DNA from: Flammulina velutipes
Lineage: Eukaryota; Basidiomycota; Agaricomycetes; Agaricales; Physalacriaceae
Assembly: GCA_011800155.1 (NCBI GenBank)
Contig: CM022371.1
Location: forward strand, 1,364,001-1,428,000
Direction: 5' to 3'
DNA length: 64,000 nt
Part shown: in pieces, positions 1 to 15,774 of the stretch
Layout: the number at the start of each line of letters is the position of its first letter
Position numbering within the stretch: the stretch's first letter is position 1
Notes under the pieces: model-generated
What the model saw: the letters and a program-made list of their open reading frames with translations, nothing else
Databases searched by the model: none
What the model was told of the DNA's origin: nothing
Program-made: the position numbers and the translations under genes

Positions 1-780
1 TCAGTCATGTTGTAGCTGCCGTCGACCAAAATGTGGTTAACTAGATAGTTACGAGACTCAAGATCCTTCACAGGATGTCAGCGAGTCACCAATCACGACA
101 CCAGAGAACGTACCCTATGAATAATTCGATGGCTGTGAAGAAATGCCAGACCGCGCAATAGATCACGAAGGCATGCGAAGACGGTATTCACAGTGCCAAA
201 CCACATAGGGAAGATCCTATGATCCCAGCTACAGGGCCCACAAAGTAAGTATAGCAGGATATACCACGCATGAGAGCTTACTGACCGTGGCATGACTGCA
301 AGCCAGTGTCCTCCAAACTCAAGTACGTCCAGAATAGGTACGATCCCAGGGATATGTCCCCCCGTATAGTTGCCAGATCTCTGCTCTCGGAGGATTAGTT
401 GATAGATACGAAGTTCGTCAGAATCACTGGGGACGAGCTTGAGAACGACGTGGCGACGACAATTATCTTGAGCGAAGACAGCACGTCCCTATCTAAAATC
501 TCAGCGTTGAACTTGATTACAGAAGTAGAATGGAAAGACATACCTGACAGGGAGCCGTCAACTGTTCTTGTTCATCGGGCTCCCGCTCATGGTAGGCGTA
601 GGGCAAATCGTGACCGCATCCCACGGTGTCAAGGTCACAGGGTACCATAGTACAGATGAATGCGCCTGGAGAACAGATATCGACATTGAACAGATTGTAG
701 CCTTTATCGAGCAACCAAGGGCGACACGACTCCCAGAATTTCATACGCTTGTAAAGGTCGTCTGGAGGGATACCTGGGAG
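1..780 (-). CDS. Protein kinase, partial (runs off left edge)
   Basis: Spliced by eye on the minus strand, this reads as a eukaryotic protein kinase. An N-terminal stretch typical of Agaricomycete kinases (ATG possible at 744; the exon may begin near 778 after an intron) contains WLLDKGYNLF. It is followed by RRHVVLKLV (strand 3 with the ATP-binding Lys), an alpha-C segment DELRIYQLILRE, a hinge region LAVMPR, the helix LLRGLAFLHSHRIIH, and the catalytic loop HRD-LESRNYLVN across an intron near 60-110. The activation segment lies beyond the window. Introns appear near 500-540, 245-290 and 65-110. The kinase fold is seen directly; the substrate is unknown. The first exon is not resolved. Confidence 0.8.
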
Positions 781-929
781 AAAATCGATCTAGGGTATAT
801 TCTGTATCGTTTTGTCGGTGAATGATGGAGTAAACAAACTTCAACGGAAGTCTTTTCCAAACCTTCCATCCTAAAAGAAATCCTGGGGCTGATAGGTATA
901 ACGGCCCAGTCTCTAGTTGGAGTCACGAT

Positions 930-1329
930 TCGGTTGGCGGAAGCAACCAGTGGTGGCGCACGTGGTCAACCTTAATTTGCCTCCGCATTTTTTATCTCCT
1001 GCTTATTCTAGAAGCGAGGAGTTTGGTATCGAGTTACGGAATTTTTGCGATTGCCAGTCGGGATCCCAACGGTTACACTTGAATTTCTTGAAGTCAAGTG
1101 TGGCGCAATGTAAGAATTGTTCTTCGATCATCAAATAAATTGTCCAATACGAATTGTGTGTCGTAAACATGTTGTACGTAGAAATTACGTAGCATTATCA
1201 TATCGTTGTACCCAGTAATGTATCATAAGATGATAACTTACTGAAATTTATCCCGTCGTCGTATTGACAGCTCGCGAGAAGAGCAGAATCCGAAGGAATA
1301 ATGTACGGAGTCCAAGTGCATACCAAGGC
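930..1329. other. Intergenic region between kinase and beta-lactamase-like gene
   Basis: No convincing gene. It holds the 5' side of the left-edge kinase and the 3' flank of the beta-lactamase-like gene. It carries a CACGTG at 959-964 and one TGTGGCGCAATG element at 1099-1110. The 73-codon plus-strand frame across it has no protein-like character. Confidence 0.6.
1099..1110 (+). repeat. TGTGGCGCAATG element, copy 1
   Basis: Exact 12-base match to copies at 29192 and 35362. It lies in intergenic DNA. See the finding on this motif. Confidence 0.5.
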
Positions 1330-3336
1330 TTACGATGTCCTGTTGAAGAACAATTCGACATCGAATGCCGTTCCAAAGCCCAGCACATTCCCGCCTTCCA
1401 CGACGAACTGAGCACTGTACGGGGCACCGCCAGTCACATCCTGGGTCCAGTATTCTCCTGTAGGTACGCCATTTGACGTGACAAATGCCTTTGGAGCCAT
1501 AAGTACCATCATAGCCGAATTTTTAGCAGGATACTCACCTTACTAGCCAACGCCGAAACATTCCACAAATCCCCATCGAAGTGTTGCAACCGGATGTGTG
1601 AAGCCCAGACCTTGTCCCACTGAGCGATGAGAGTGGGTCTAGTATCTGCACCTTCCGTAGCATTGGGTAGATGCGCAAGAATGTCGGAGCAGGAATCCGA
1701 AGATGCGACATAGCAGAGGTCGATCGTGCCGTAGCCGCCATTAAAATACGCGCCACCGAGCACGGCTGGATCCACGCTGGAAGGTGCAGGTTCGCTGGGC
1801 CTAGGTGTAGCCGCTGCTAAGTTGGCAGCATACGTCGCTCTCACAGACTCCTTTACTCTAAAAATTGAATGAGAACCAGTCCCTGAAGTTCTTACACAAG
1901 CCACTTACAGGTCACTGATATCGCTCGTTTCCAGCCCTAGGATGGTATCCAAGATTCTGTTCTTGACGATGGCCGTAATTTCCCCGCCGTACAGGTAGTC
2001 GTTGCTCATGATTGCGAGGCCAACGCCGACGTCCGGGAGGCGGGAAATAGTGGAAACGAAACCTGGCACAGAGCCATCATGCTCGAGAACGCTGGAGCCA
2101 CGGTAAGTTGTAAGCCATTGTCCTGCTCCGTACACAGCTGGTGTGCTAGTGCATGTCAGGAGGTAGATGGGGCAATTCGTTCGATATTACTCACCCAGTT
2201 CCTGATAAGACAGTAACACCCGAAGCAGCCAGCGCTGCCACCTCCGCGGGTATGACTTGTTCTCCCGTGCTGGGGTTAGCGCCGTTGAGAAGCAATGCTT
2301 GCAGCCACGTCGCGAGGTCCTTTCCATTCATGATAACACCTCCGGCGCCCGCCAGAGCTGGGTACGAACGTAAGTAAGTATTATACGGACATACAAACAA
2401 AAATTACTCACCGTTTCCGTCCTCTGTTACATTTCCTGCCCAGAAATCTAGAGCCACCGGCTCACCTACGGCAAACAGGTCTTCTGTCACGCCGCGACGG
2501 GTAAAGCCTTGCGCAAGGACATGCGATTGAGCTGCCACACTTGGAGAGAACGTTGTTGAAGTAAGGCCAAGAGGGTCGATGATGTGTTGCTTCACATAAC
2601 GCGCGAATGGGATCGAGTCTGGAAGGAGGACAGTTGGGAGATATGATGCGATAGCATACATGATGTTGTTATATTGGAAAGCATTGCGGAAAGAGGTCGT
2701 GGGCTGGAGGTACTTGGTGCGGCCCATCTAGAAGAGAGCTTAATCATTGAGCGGAGGGTTGGCTAATAAGGCACTGACCACGGTGGGAATATCATCATCA
2801 ACTCTGTAGGAAAAGTCGTGACGCGGAAGACCAGTTCGATGACTGAGGAGATCTACGATGGTGCTCTGGGACGACGCGATGTCATCCATGAGTTGCCATT
2901 CCGGAAATATGTCCTTTATCTTGGTATCCAGCGTAAACGGAGGAGTGATACTTTCGTTGACCAACAGCAAACCCGTCGTAAGAGCAGTAAAAAGCTATAG
3001 AGGATCATGTCGTTAGTTCTACTAAATTAAAGGTGCTGGTCAAAGACAAACCTTGGAGTTGGATCCGATAGGAAACATAGTATCGTCGTCCACGGGTGTT
3101 CCGTCATTTGTCGCAACTCCGTAGCCTTTGGACTCAATAGTCCAGGTGCCGTTTGTGCCCAGAGAAACTGCTGCGACACTCAATCCTCCCGATGAGCCCC
3201 ATTCCGATAGGATGCCCTGGATAAACGAATCAAGCTCTGGTGTTAACAGGACGCCATCGGCTCGTTTGGACGTGGGAAAGGCTGAGACGACTGAGGCGGC
3301 GGCGGAGAGTGCGAGTAGGGAGTTGAAGCGAACCAT
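1330..3336 (-). CDS. Secreted beta-lactamase-family serine hydrolase
   Basis: The protein starts at an ATG at 3336 with a hydrophobic signal peptide (LLALSAAASVVSAFP). It belongs to the beta-lactamase/transpeptidase-like family (PF00144 type; class C, LACTB/esterase relatives). The SxxK nucleophile motif is SNSK at the end of exon 1. The family motif LLSHRTGLPRHD follows in exon 2. The Tyr-x-Asn motif is in QYNNIMYAI (about 2655). A late motif EHDGSVPGF sits where the third catalytic element is usually found. A C-terminal domain of about 150 residues follows, ending in FDVELFFNRTS. Six or so short introns interrupt it. The secreted location is inferred from the signal peptide and the extracellular habit of fungal members. 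The natural substrate (ester, peptide or lactone) cannot be told. Confidence 0.88.
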
Positions 3337-3370
3337 GGTGGGATGTGTTTCTAGTTCGACCAGTACTTCG

Positions 3371-3377
3371 TTTTATA
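3371..3377 (-). promoter_or_regulatory. TATA box of the beta-lactamase-like gene
   Basis: TATAAAA on the minus strand, 34 bp upstream of the ATG at 3336. The spacing implies a very short 5' leader if used. Confidence 0.5.
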
Positions 3378-4272
3378 CGCCCATAGCTGTCAACTTTTTG
3401 ACATGGATCTTTGGGAGCGCACTGCGCCGCAGTGCGTCACATCTGCCGGCCTAAGGTCCGGGTTGAACAGTGCCGCCTTGGTACCGCCAATGGAAGCTGC
3501 ATAGGTGTCGATGACGCTCTGCATTCCCCGTGATCTTTTATTACTTTGGTCGCATTAGATGCACCTAGCAATCAATTGATTCTAGTTTCATTGTGAGAGG
3601 ACCGCGCAAGGATGGAAATATCAAATAACCTTTCGAAGTCGCATCATGAGTTTTTGCAGTATCCATATGGATGTGTCAAGGGGGCTGTCCAGCTCCGGAT
3701 TGAGTAGCAAGAGTCGAAGAGAATGCGTCGTTGAAACTTGGCGGATTGAATGTTGGAGTTTCGAAAGGTTAGGTTTTGCCGGAGTGAGATCAAAGAGGCG
3801 AATCTACACGAGAGGAACCGTAGTCGGTTATAGCCTGCCATATATCCATAGAGATACAAAGTCTAAAGCATAAAGGTCGTGGCGCCACAGAGAGAAGCAG
3901 AGCGCGGGAATAAATGTCCGTCGTGTTGGTTATGATGTAAATCAGTGGCGGTGCGTCTGGTACTTGGCTCCCGCTCCCATCCATTGGCATCCTTCTGCTT
4001 TGAAGCTCCATAATTACTTTGCTTCGCGTTCTTGGGCAGCCGGCGGATAATCAATTCAACGCAGATCTTTGGCGTTACGAAGCCTTTAACAAAAATTAAA
4101 CGTTGAGCGCTGGACCGGTTCGCAGCGCCGTTCAAACGACGATTTTGGGACCAGTCTATACGAATGAACAAGCATGGGCCTACAGAAACTGAATAGAGAG
4201 TTATTTCCAAGGCAGTCGGTGTGTCGCTTCCTTAGATGCTTACTCAACTTTCACTAAAATGCATCTTACAAG
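3378..4272. other. Long divergent intergenic region, no recognisable gene
   Basis: About 0.9 kb between the minus-strand hydrolase and the plus-strand membrane protein. I translated both strands and found no signal peptide, no known motif and no convincing exon. It should hold the missing N-terminal exons of the downstream gene if that gene is intact. It contains a perfect 10-bp palindrome GTGGCGCCAC at 3879-3888, overlapping a minus-strand TGTGGCGC. Confidence 0.5.
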
Positions 4273-5502
4273 AATACTGGCACGGGTCTTGGAGACGGCG
4301 TGCCGACTGGTATTCCGGGAGGCGGTGGTCAGGAAACAACGCCGCCTGCTTCATCGCAGCCACCTCCATCGTCCTCACCGCTCAGCCGGACAAGTAACCC
4401 GCCGCAAACGTCCAACCCGCCCCCTAGTCAGACTTCTGAGCCCTCGACGCCACCATCCCAGCCTCCGTCAAGTGTAACGCCCTCGGAAACTACATCGACC
4501 ACGCTGACCCGGACAGTTACATCTGTTACCTCTGTAACCTCCGCTAGACCCTCTACCACTTCCACTTCCACCACCGCGAATCCAGATAGGAATACGACAA
4601 CGCCACCCCCGGACAGTACCTCCTCGTCCTCGTCTTCCTCAGATTCAATAACTTCCACGACTATTACGACTACCCTTTCTGATGGCAGTGTCGCGACTAT
4701 AACGTCTGCTCTGCCAACAGGCCTGTCCACCTCCAATTCATCCCCTGCGTCTTACTCGCGGACAGCGCTTATAGCAGGACTCACTACTGCTGCCGTGGTA
4801 ATCCTGTCTTTGATCCTCGGCGCAGTATTTGTCGTAAAGCGCGCTAGAAAACGGCGTGTCGGATGGGTTGAGGCCATGCGAAGGACGAAGAGAGAGGGCA
4901 AGGGAGCAGGCGCGGTTGGATTGTTGGATAGCGAATTCGATGACGACGAAAATGGCCACTCAAGATACCGGGATATCAGCGGTAACAGCACCAGAGAGAT
5001 GAGATCGACCACTTCTCTCCCTCTAACTCCTTCGACTTCACAACATCCTATGGCTCCCGCGTCTCCTCATCAATATCATTACCATACACGGCTTCCCTCA
5101 GGCTCTGCCACTTCTCTGCCACCAGGATACCATACTCCAATCCCTTCGACCTCGTCTTCGCCCGTCCCCCCAATCAAACGCGAAGGCTCATCGCCGGCGC
5201 CGTCCGTATTCCGCGCATCGGACAGCGGTAGCATCTTCCGCGAGGATTTCTGGCCTCCTCCGCAGGGGCTTTCTGTGACCAACTCAACGTCTCAAGATAC
5301 TTTAGGGATAGATAACGACCCGTTCAAAGTCATCTACCCTAGTCCTGCTCCTGCCGTTGCTGCTCCTCCCAGTCCGAGGGCGCCATCACCATCGAAAGTG
5401 ACTTTCATTGTGCCCACGACACAAACCCGGGGAGGTTTACCTCCAGGTGCCGCGTCGCCGAAGAAACCGACTCTCGCCTCTCCGAGTCCGTTAAGAGACT
5501 GA
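4273..5502 (+). CDS. Ser/Thr/Pro-rich single-pass membrane protein, N-terminus not found
   Basis: The open frame encodes a Ser/Thr/Pro-rich stalk of about 150 residues, likely heavily O-glycosylated. One transmembrane helix follows (TALIAGLTTAAVVILSLI, about 4765-4835), then a basic stop-transfer KRARKRR and a cytoplasmic tail of about 210 residues rich in Ser and Pro. The architecture resembles fungal surface proteins of the Mid2/WSC-like type. The frame has no ATG near its start: the first in-frame triplet usable as an initiator is GTG at 4300, and a TAA lies in frame at 4255-4257. An upstream intron ending with AAG at 4270-4272 is therefore likely. Such proteins usually have a secreted ectodomain and signal peptide, and neither is visible upstream. 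A sensor role is only inferred. Confidence 0.65.
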   Translation, partial: NTGTGLGDGVPTGIPGGGGQETTPPASSQPPPSSSPLSRTSNPPQTSNPPPSQTSEPSTPPSQPPSSVTPSETTSTTLTRTVTSVTSVTSARPSTTSTSTTANPDRNTTTPPPDSTSSSSSSSDSITSTTITTTLSDGSVATITSALPTGLSTSNSSPASYSRTALIAGLTTAAVVILSLILGAVFVVKRARKRRVGWVEAMRRTKREGKGAGAVGLLDSEFDDDENGHSRYRDISGNSTREMRSTTSLPLTPSTSQHPMAPASPHQYHYHTRLPSGSATSLPPGYHTPIPSTSSSPVPPIKREGSSPAPSVFRASDSGSIFREDFWPPPQGLSVTNSTSQDTLGIDNDPFKVIYPSPAPAVAAPPSPRAPSPSKVTFIVPTTQTRGGLPPGAASPKKPTLASPSPLRD

Positions 5503-5735
5503 ACGGTCCTCTACTTACATCCATTGACGTTAGATTTTAGTTAAGCTATCGCACGCACATTCCTTTCCATTCCGCACATTTTATTTATCCTACGGACATG
5601 GCGATTTTGTTCAGACCCATTCCACTGTCAATGAGCGTCGAGCTATTATTGTGGAACATAGTACTTAATCATAACGCCAATGAGCGCAATACCCTTTTAG
5701 ATTATGTAGTTGTACCAACGTCATGCATGAATACT

Positions 5736-7250
5736 TCATGACGAGGTGAGCCTCCCCGTCTGCCTGGCCTCTGCCCATCTACTCCCTCGTTTATAAAAGT
5801 CCATTGGATGTGCACCGTCTTCCTTACTGGCCCCAATCTCACCACCCCATTCCCATACGCCACACGCCACACCAGCTTCGTACACACTCAGTAGTGGCCT
5901 CTCAAACGCTGCACCCCAGTCGATCGAGAGTCGAGGACACGATGTTTGCACAAAAACGTCGATGTGAGGAGAGAATAGCGCCAGTTTAGATGGCGAGAGT
6001 TCGGAAAGGAGGATTGGAAGTGCTGGAGACGACTTGGGCATGTTCATCAACGCATCCAAGTGGCCCGTGTTCCCCTGCCGGCCAAGGGTACCCAGTATGA
6101 TGCCCCACATGCCGCCATTCTTGAGTGTAGTTCGCGCTTCCCCCACAGCCCTTCGCCTAACAGCTCTCATACCGACGTGGTCGTACCCCTCCCTTGTCAA
6201 CTTTTTGGAATACGGGTCGTACCGAAAGGCGGGAACGTCAGGATTTGCGAGCATCATGGCCTCCAGGTGGAACCTCCCGTCACCGAGGTATAGAATAGCG
6301 TCGGCTGGATCATCCGCTGGTAAGGAAGGCGCAGTACATCCAAGGATTTCACCTGGAGATAATGGATGTGCGCGGGGGAGTATTGTGTGATACCCGGACA
6401 GGGAAAGTGCATCCCGCAGAGCAGAAAGGGCGGTGGCGAACTGGATTGTAGATACCAGCGCAATGCGCATTGCTGGGTCTTCGGTCCCTTCTCTCTGTCC
6501 CTCTCCTCCGTCATCAGCACGGATAGTGAGATAACCGCCTCCTCCGATCTTATCCCCCGCCCTCTTTCCCTCCAATGCGCCGATGAACTCGGTGAATCGA
6601 CCACGTCCGTTGGGCAGGTTGGCCCGAACAGTATCCTCTGCATGCTTGAGATCGATCGCAATCTCCACGAATACATACAGCGTTCGTATTCCCCCAGTAG
6701 TACTGAGAGGAACCAAGCACGAGTGACCGTAATGGACCAGAAGTTCAACGCCCAGAGCGCGCGCGGTGTAGTCATCCACGCAGCATGCGCCGTATGTCAC
6801 ATCACCTAGGATAACGACTTCCAGCTCTGTACCGCTCTCTTCTCCGGTATCAGAATACGCGAACCTGGTCAGCAAATCTGCAACGACGCATGCGTACATT
6901 TGTAGACCTTCTGGCATCTGCAGACCGACGGTTTTTATGTCGTGTTTACGGATCATTGCAATCGTTTTTGGGACTTCGAAGGTGTAGTTGGATGGAAGTA
7001 TGCTGAGTGCAGATTTCAAAGCGGGGGAGGAAGGAAAGGCTGGAGGGGATGAGGCCAGCTGAGAAGAAGCGAATGTTTTTGTAGACTTTGTCCCGACGAA
7101 CTTACGACGCCGGCGGGGTTTGCTCGCATCGGATGGCTCATCGTTCTTTGTAGATTGAATATTAGACGTAGAAGCAGCGTTCTCCGGTAGGTCAAGAGTC
7201 GTTGTCTTGGGTAGATCGTCCTGAGGTAACACTTCTTTGTGCGTATTCAT
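5736..7250 (-). CDS. DPH1: Diphthamide synthase subunit DPH1
   Basis: This is a single uninterrupted 504-codon frame. DPH1 with DPH2 transfers a 3-amino-3-carboxypropyl group from S-adenosylmethionine to the target histidine of elongation factor 2, the first step of diphthamide synthesis in the cytosol. Family landmarks in order are NYTFEVPKTIAMIR, LQMPEGLQMYA, GDVTYGACCVDDYTARALG, VHYGHSCLVPL, GEILGCTAP, DGRFHLEAMMLANP, ILGTLGRQG and SCPRLSIDWG. The Cys residues in TYGACC, GCTAP and SCPRLS match the three radical-SAM-like cluster ligands. I chose the ATG at 7250 (MNTHKEV), not the more upstream frame opening at 7382, because homology begins well after it and the first 44 codons are atypical. 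A basic RRRRKFVG patch precedes the core. Confidence 0.95.
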   Translation of the reverse strand: MNTHKEVLPQDDLPKTTTLDLPENAASTSNIQSTKNDEPSDASKPRRRRKFVGTKSTKTFASSQLASSPPAFPSSPALKSALSILPSNYTFEVPKTIAMIRKHDIKTVGLQMPEGLQMYACVVADLLTRFAYSDTGEESGTELEVVILGDVTYGACCVDDYTARALGVELLVHYGHSCLVPLSTTGGIRTLYVFVEIAIDLKHAEDTVRANLPNGRGRFTEFIGALEGKRAGDKIGGGGYLTIRADDGGEGQREGTEDPAMRIALVSTIQFATALSALRDALSLSGYHTILPRAHPLSPGEILGCTAPSLPADDPADAILYLGDGRFHLEAMMLANPDVPAFRYDPYSKKLTREGYDHVGMRAVRRRAVGEARTTLKNGGMWGIILGTLGRQGNTGHLDALMNMPKSSPALPILLSELSPSKLALFSPHIDVFVQTSCPRLSIDWGAAFERPLLSVYEAGVACGVWEWGGEIGASKEDGAHPMDFYKRGSRWAEARQTGRLTSS

Positions 7251-7408
7251 CGTAGAGTAGATCTTGAGGGTACATTCTGTATCAGGAGTAAAACGACATG
7301 CTACAGCTGTGCACGTACAGTGGTACAGAATTTCTTGAGTTACCTGACTGTGAATGTTGAATCCAAGAGAAGATCGGATCACCGGACCGAATCAGACAAA
7401 AATTGCTA

Positions 7409-7416
7409 TGTGGCGC
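7409..7416 (+). promoter_or_regulatory. TGTGGCGC element upstream of DPH1
   Basis: ATGTGGCGCGT context, identical over 11 bases to the site at 26700-26710 upstream of the DUF2423 gene. In each case the element begins about 159 bp from the start codon, although its orientation relative to the gene differs. Confidence 0.35.
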
Positions 7417-7449
7417 GTCCTATGATAGACCGTGTATGTGTAATCCATT

Positions 7450-8784
7450 CTAGATAAACAAGAGGACTCCTTTACTTGACAACCGAGGCATTGCCTCCCG
7501 TATTGATCTGACAAGGTCTGGGTTGGCATCCCTCGTAATGAATCTGCGTTTCTCATCAACAAACCTCACCTCCTTCAAGGAGGCAAGAGTGTCCTGGGAC
7601 AGCATTATATCCAGTCTTCCCCACGCTTCCATGAATGCCGCGCGCAACTGTTTCGAAGTTCTAACGGACACCGAGCGGAACGAAAGCGATAAAGTTTGCA
7701 AGGAGGTATGACCCCGCAGGGAATATCCCCACCACGCAATTGCGTCGATGATGCCATGAACCTGCGTGCGATTCGTGAACAGTTCTAGGTGGGCGAACTG
7801 ACCAAGTGGAAGATAAAAAGCCGACGGTAGACCACGTAGATTGAAGTTCGTTCCAGTTCGAGAATCTGAATTGAAGTCATGTCTGAGACGGAATGGAATA
7901 CAGTAGACCTACTCACCTTGGAGGTCTAGAGTTACCTTGTCGATACGCGTCCATATTGTAAAGAGAGGGTCGGACAAGAGTTCAAACATGTATTCTATGT
8001 CTTCGGCCTTGTGAAAAGATAGTTCGATCTGCTTCAAATGTGGCATCGACACATTTGGCAGAGATGACCAACGCAAGAAATCTTGAGCATCGGACGTGGT
8101 GACGTTGATTGCAAGCTGCTTCAAATTGCTTAGCTGAACCACAGCATCTGCACAGCACTTTCGAGAGCTGGTATTTCCAGGCCAGTTAACCTCGACCTCA
8201 ACCGAGTCCATGAAGTCGAGCGTACGAAGCTTGGCACAGGAGGAGAACGGCGCCAACATGGTATGGAAACAGTCGGCACCACAATCTATGAGCGTCAAGT
8301 ATGCAATTGAAGGCCATACGCTCCGAATGAGGTCTGCAACGAGTTCCAGCTCTTTATCCTCAAAATGTGCCACTGTCAGGGAGGTCACATTTTTCAAAAG
8401 GCGGAGTGCAGGGGCCCACGCGTTTGAGTCACTGTCATTGTACAGTTTGTATTTCCCTCGCTCTCTGAGAGTTCTTGCACCATCTGTGGAGAGCTTGACT
8501 TGTTGCACAGCCGGGGCGATGTGTGGGGCGGAGAGGAGGAATGCGGCGAAAAGGGGGGCTGACCACGGAAGAAGGATGATGGGTATGGAGTGAAATAACA
8601 GACGTTGGCTAGGAGCCCGCCATTGTCGACAGACAAGGGAGGTTGCTTTGAGAGGAGATCTTTTTGTGGGCCAAGCGTCACGGGGTTGTAAGGAACTAAA
8701 GACAAGTTCGAGGAGCTCAAGTGGGAGAGTAGCAGAGAAGTTTTTTGACGCGTCGGGCACATGTGCGCTACTCCTAGTGCGCAT
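7450..8784 (-). CDS. F-box-like protein, tandem copy A
   Basis: The protein opens with an F-box-like motif (SATLPLELLELVFSSL ... SLVCRQWRAPSQRLLFHSI) followed by leucine-rich-repeat-like sequence, as in Agaricomycete F-box/LRR proteins. These act as substrate receptors of SCF ubiquitin ligases. An intron at about 7870-7913 splits off the last exon, which ends KGVLLFI. The start is ATG 8784 (MRTRSS); the longer frame begins only with TTG, and 8784 aligns with the start of the next copy. It is clearly paralogous to the gene at 8931-10247: LLKNV, the LDLQG/LDLRG block, WWG/WWE and the C-termini SSKGVLLFI/SNKGLLVFS all match. The substrate is unknown. Confidence 0.8.
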
Positions 8785-8930
8785 AGTAGCTCGATATGTG
8801 TTTGCTTCGTGTTTTGATGATGAAGTTATGAACAGAAGTGTAGCGTGAGAACATCCCAAATGGTCTATTGTTAATTGTTACCTCTGGGTATTCGTTCCCA
8901 CATAATTGTAAGTACGTACATGAGGACTAT

Positions 8931-10247
8931 TCAAGAGAATACAAGGAGTCCTTTATTCGACAAGTGAGGCAATACAGTCCGTATCAACTCAACCAGCTCC
9001 GGATTTGCATGTGTAATGAGTCTCTGCTCATTATCAACAAACTTTACACCTTTCAAGGCGGAGAACGCGTCCCGCAACAGCATCCTTTCTAGCCCGCCCC
9101 ACGCCCCTTCAATATCCTCCAGAATGTTCAGCGACCTTTTCGCACCCATTGGCACCCAGCGATTGAACGAAAGTGTCAATGTTTCCAAATCGGAGGAATG
9201 ATCCCATACGGCTAGGAGGGACTCCCACCACAAAAGTGCTCCAACGAGACCTTCGATTCGAGAGCGATCTGTGAAGAGCTCGAGATTGGTGAACCGACGA
9301 AGAAGTAGATGCTCATTCCAGGATAACGTAGAGAAATCGATGGCTTCCCCCCTCGCGGAACCGTCTGAATCGAAATATGATGTTAGACTTTGTTGAGAAT
9401 CATTGAATAGGGCTTGCGCACCTCTGAGATCTAATGTGATCTTGTCGATACGTTTCCATAGCGTGATGTTGGGGTCCAACATTACGGAACGTAGGTCTGT
9501 TACATCTTCGGTGTCGTAAAGAGAGACCACCAACTCCTTTAATTGTGGTGTTGAGCTATTCGGCAGGGATAGCCAGCACAGAAGATCTTCATGGGACGAG
9601 TCGAGTCCGAACATTACTTTCTGAAGGCTGCATAGTTGAACCTCTGCCTTTGCACAACATGGTGGAGGGGTGCGACCCGTACCCAATTCAACCTCCACAA
9701 CAGTGAAGTCGAGGACACGAAGGCTTGTGCAGGAGGTTAACGGCTCCAATAGCCAATGAAAGCATCTGGTATCGCATCCCATGAATGTCAAATGTGTCAC
9801 AGTCAAGGACCAGACACTACAGATGAGGTCTACCACGAAGTGCAATCCATGACTTTCGGACACCGTTATGTGGCGTACGTTCTTGAGAAGGCGAAGGGCA
9901 GGAGCCCAGAGATCGCGATTCCTGTTTTCTTCGTCCAGCATGAAATTGATGAACTCGAATTTTTGGACCGCCGAAACGATGTGCGGTGCAGAGGTAAGGA
10001 ACGCGGTGAAATTGGCGACAAATCCTGGTATAGTTTCTTCCCAGTGGGGAGAAATGATGGTTATTGAGCGAAAAAGAAGGCGTTGACTCGGAACTCGCCA
10101 AGAGCGACATACGAGGGAGCTCGCTTTGATGGGGGAAACTTCCCAGTCATAGCTTTTCTGAATGTCGCCAAGAAAGCGGAAGGTCAGTTCGAGGAGTTCG
10201 AGTGGTAGAGAGGCAGAGAAGTTTTTTGGAGTGTCAGAGGAGCGCAT
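8931..10247 (-). CDS. F-box-like protein, tandem copy B
   Basis: A single-exon frame of about 438 codons starts at ATG 10247 (MRSSDTPKNFSASLPL). The N-terminal F-box-like segment is SASLPLELLELTFRFL, with SLVCRSWRVPSQRLLFRSI. The rest is Leu-rich and LRR-like, ending ELIRTVLPHLSNKGLLVFS. It lies 146 bp upstream of copy A on the same strand and has no intron where copy A has one, or it reads through the homologous position. Shared blocks run the whole length, so this is a tandem duplication with marked divergence. It probably recruits substrates to an SCF ligase; this is inferred from the family. Confidence 0.8.
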   Translation of the reverse strand: MRSSDTPKNFSASLPLELLELTFRFLGDIQKSYDWEVSPIKASSLVCRSWRVPSQRLLFRSITIISPHWEETIPGFVANFTAFLTSAPHIVSAVQKFEFINFMLDEENRNRDLWAPALRLLKNVRHITVSESHGLHFVVDLICSVWSLTVTHLTFMGCDTRCFHWLLEPLTSCTSLRVLDFTVVEVELGTGRTPPPCCAKAEVQLCSLQKVMFGLDSSHEDLLCWLSLPNSSTPQLKELVVSLYDTEDVTDLRSVMLDPNITLWKRIDKITLDLRGAQALFNDSQQSLTSYFDSDGSARGEAIDFSTLSWNEHLLLRRFTNLELFTDRSRIEGLVGALLWWESLLAVWDHSSDLETLTLSFNRWVPMGAKRSLNILEDIEGAWGGLERMLLRDAFSALKGVKFVDNEQRLITHANPELVELIRTVLPHLSNKGLLVFS

Positions 10248-10437
10248 GTCTCGAAAACGCCTCTGGCAGCCCAATGTTGTTGGAAGTATGTAAACAAAGT
10301 AGAGTCACAAGCGTCGAGTGATCATACATCTACCGTGAGAACATCAATATTTTCTGGCTTGTCTCTTCCCATCCACTTCATGCCCTCCTCATAGCATATC
10401 CTCTCGTTCTTCCAGTGTTCTTCATCAAAATACGACA

Positions 10438-15573
<5,136 letters not shown>

Positions 15574-15774
15574 GTCACATCTGTACACTCAAGAGTATGT
15601 AACCATGAATCTGTATCGTTATTTGAATCTTATTATCACTCGATCGGATAGCTACGCGCCCTATTCGTAGTTCTCAATTTGCCTGAGATTCACGCAAGAT
15701 GACAAAGTCACAATGTTTGATAATCCAAAACAGCCAACCAAAAACTAATACCAAAGCGAAAGGATAACTAATAA

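Noticed and set aside
3863..4210. 115-codon minus-strand frame
   Set aside because: No domain, no bias and no homologue-like pattern; probably chance in intergenic DNA.
4428..4736. 102-codon minus-strand Val/Glu-rich frame
   Set aside because: Antisense shadow of the Ser/Thr/Pro stalk of the membrane protein.
7251..7382. Longer DPH1 N-terminus from 7382
   Set aside because: The extra 44 residues are atypical and the ATG at 7250 fits family length better.
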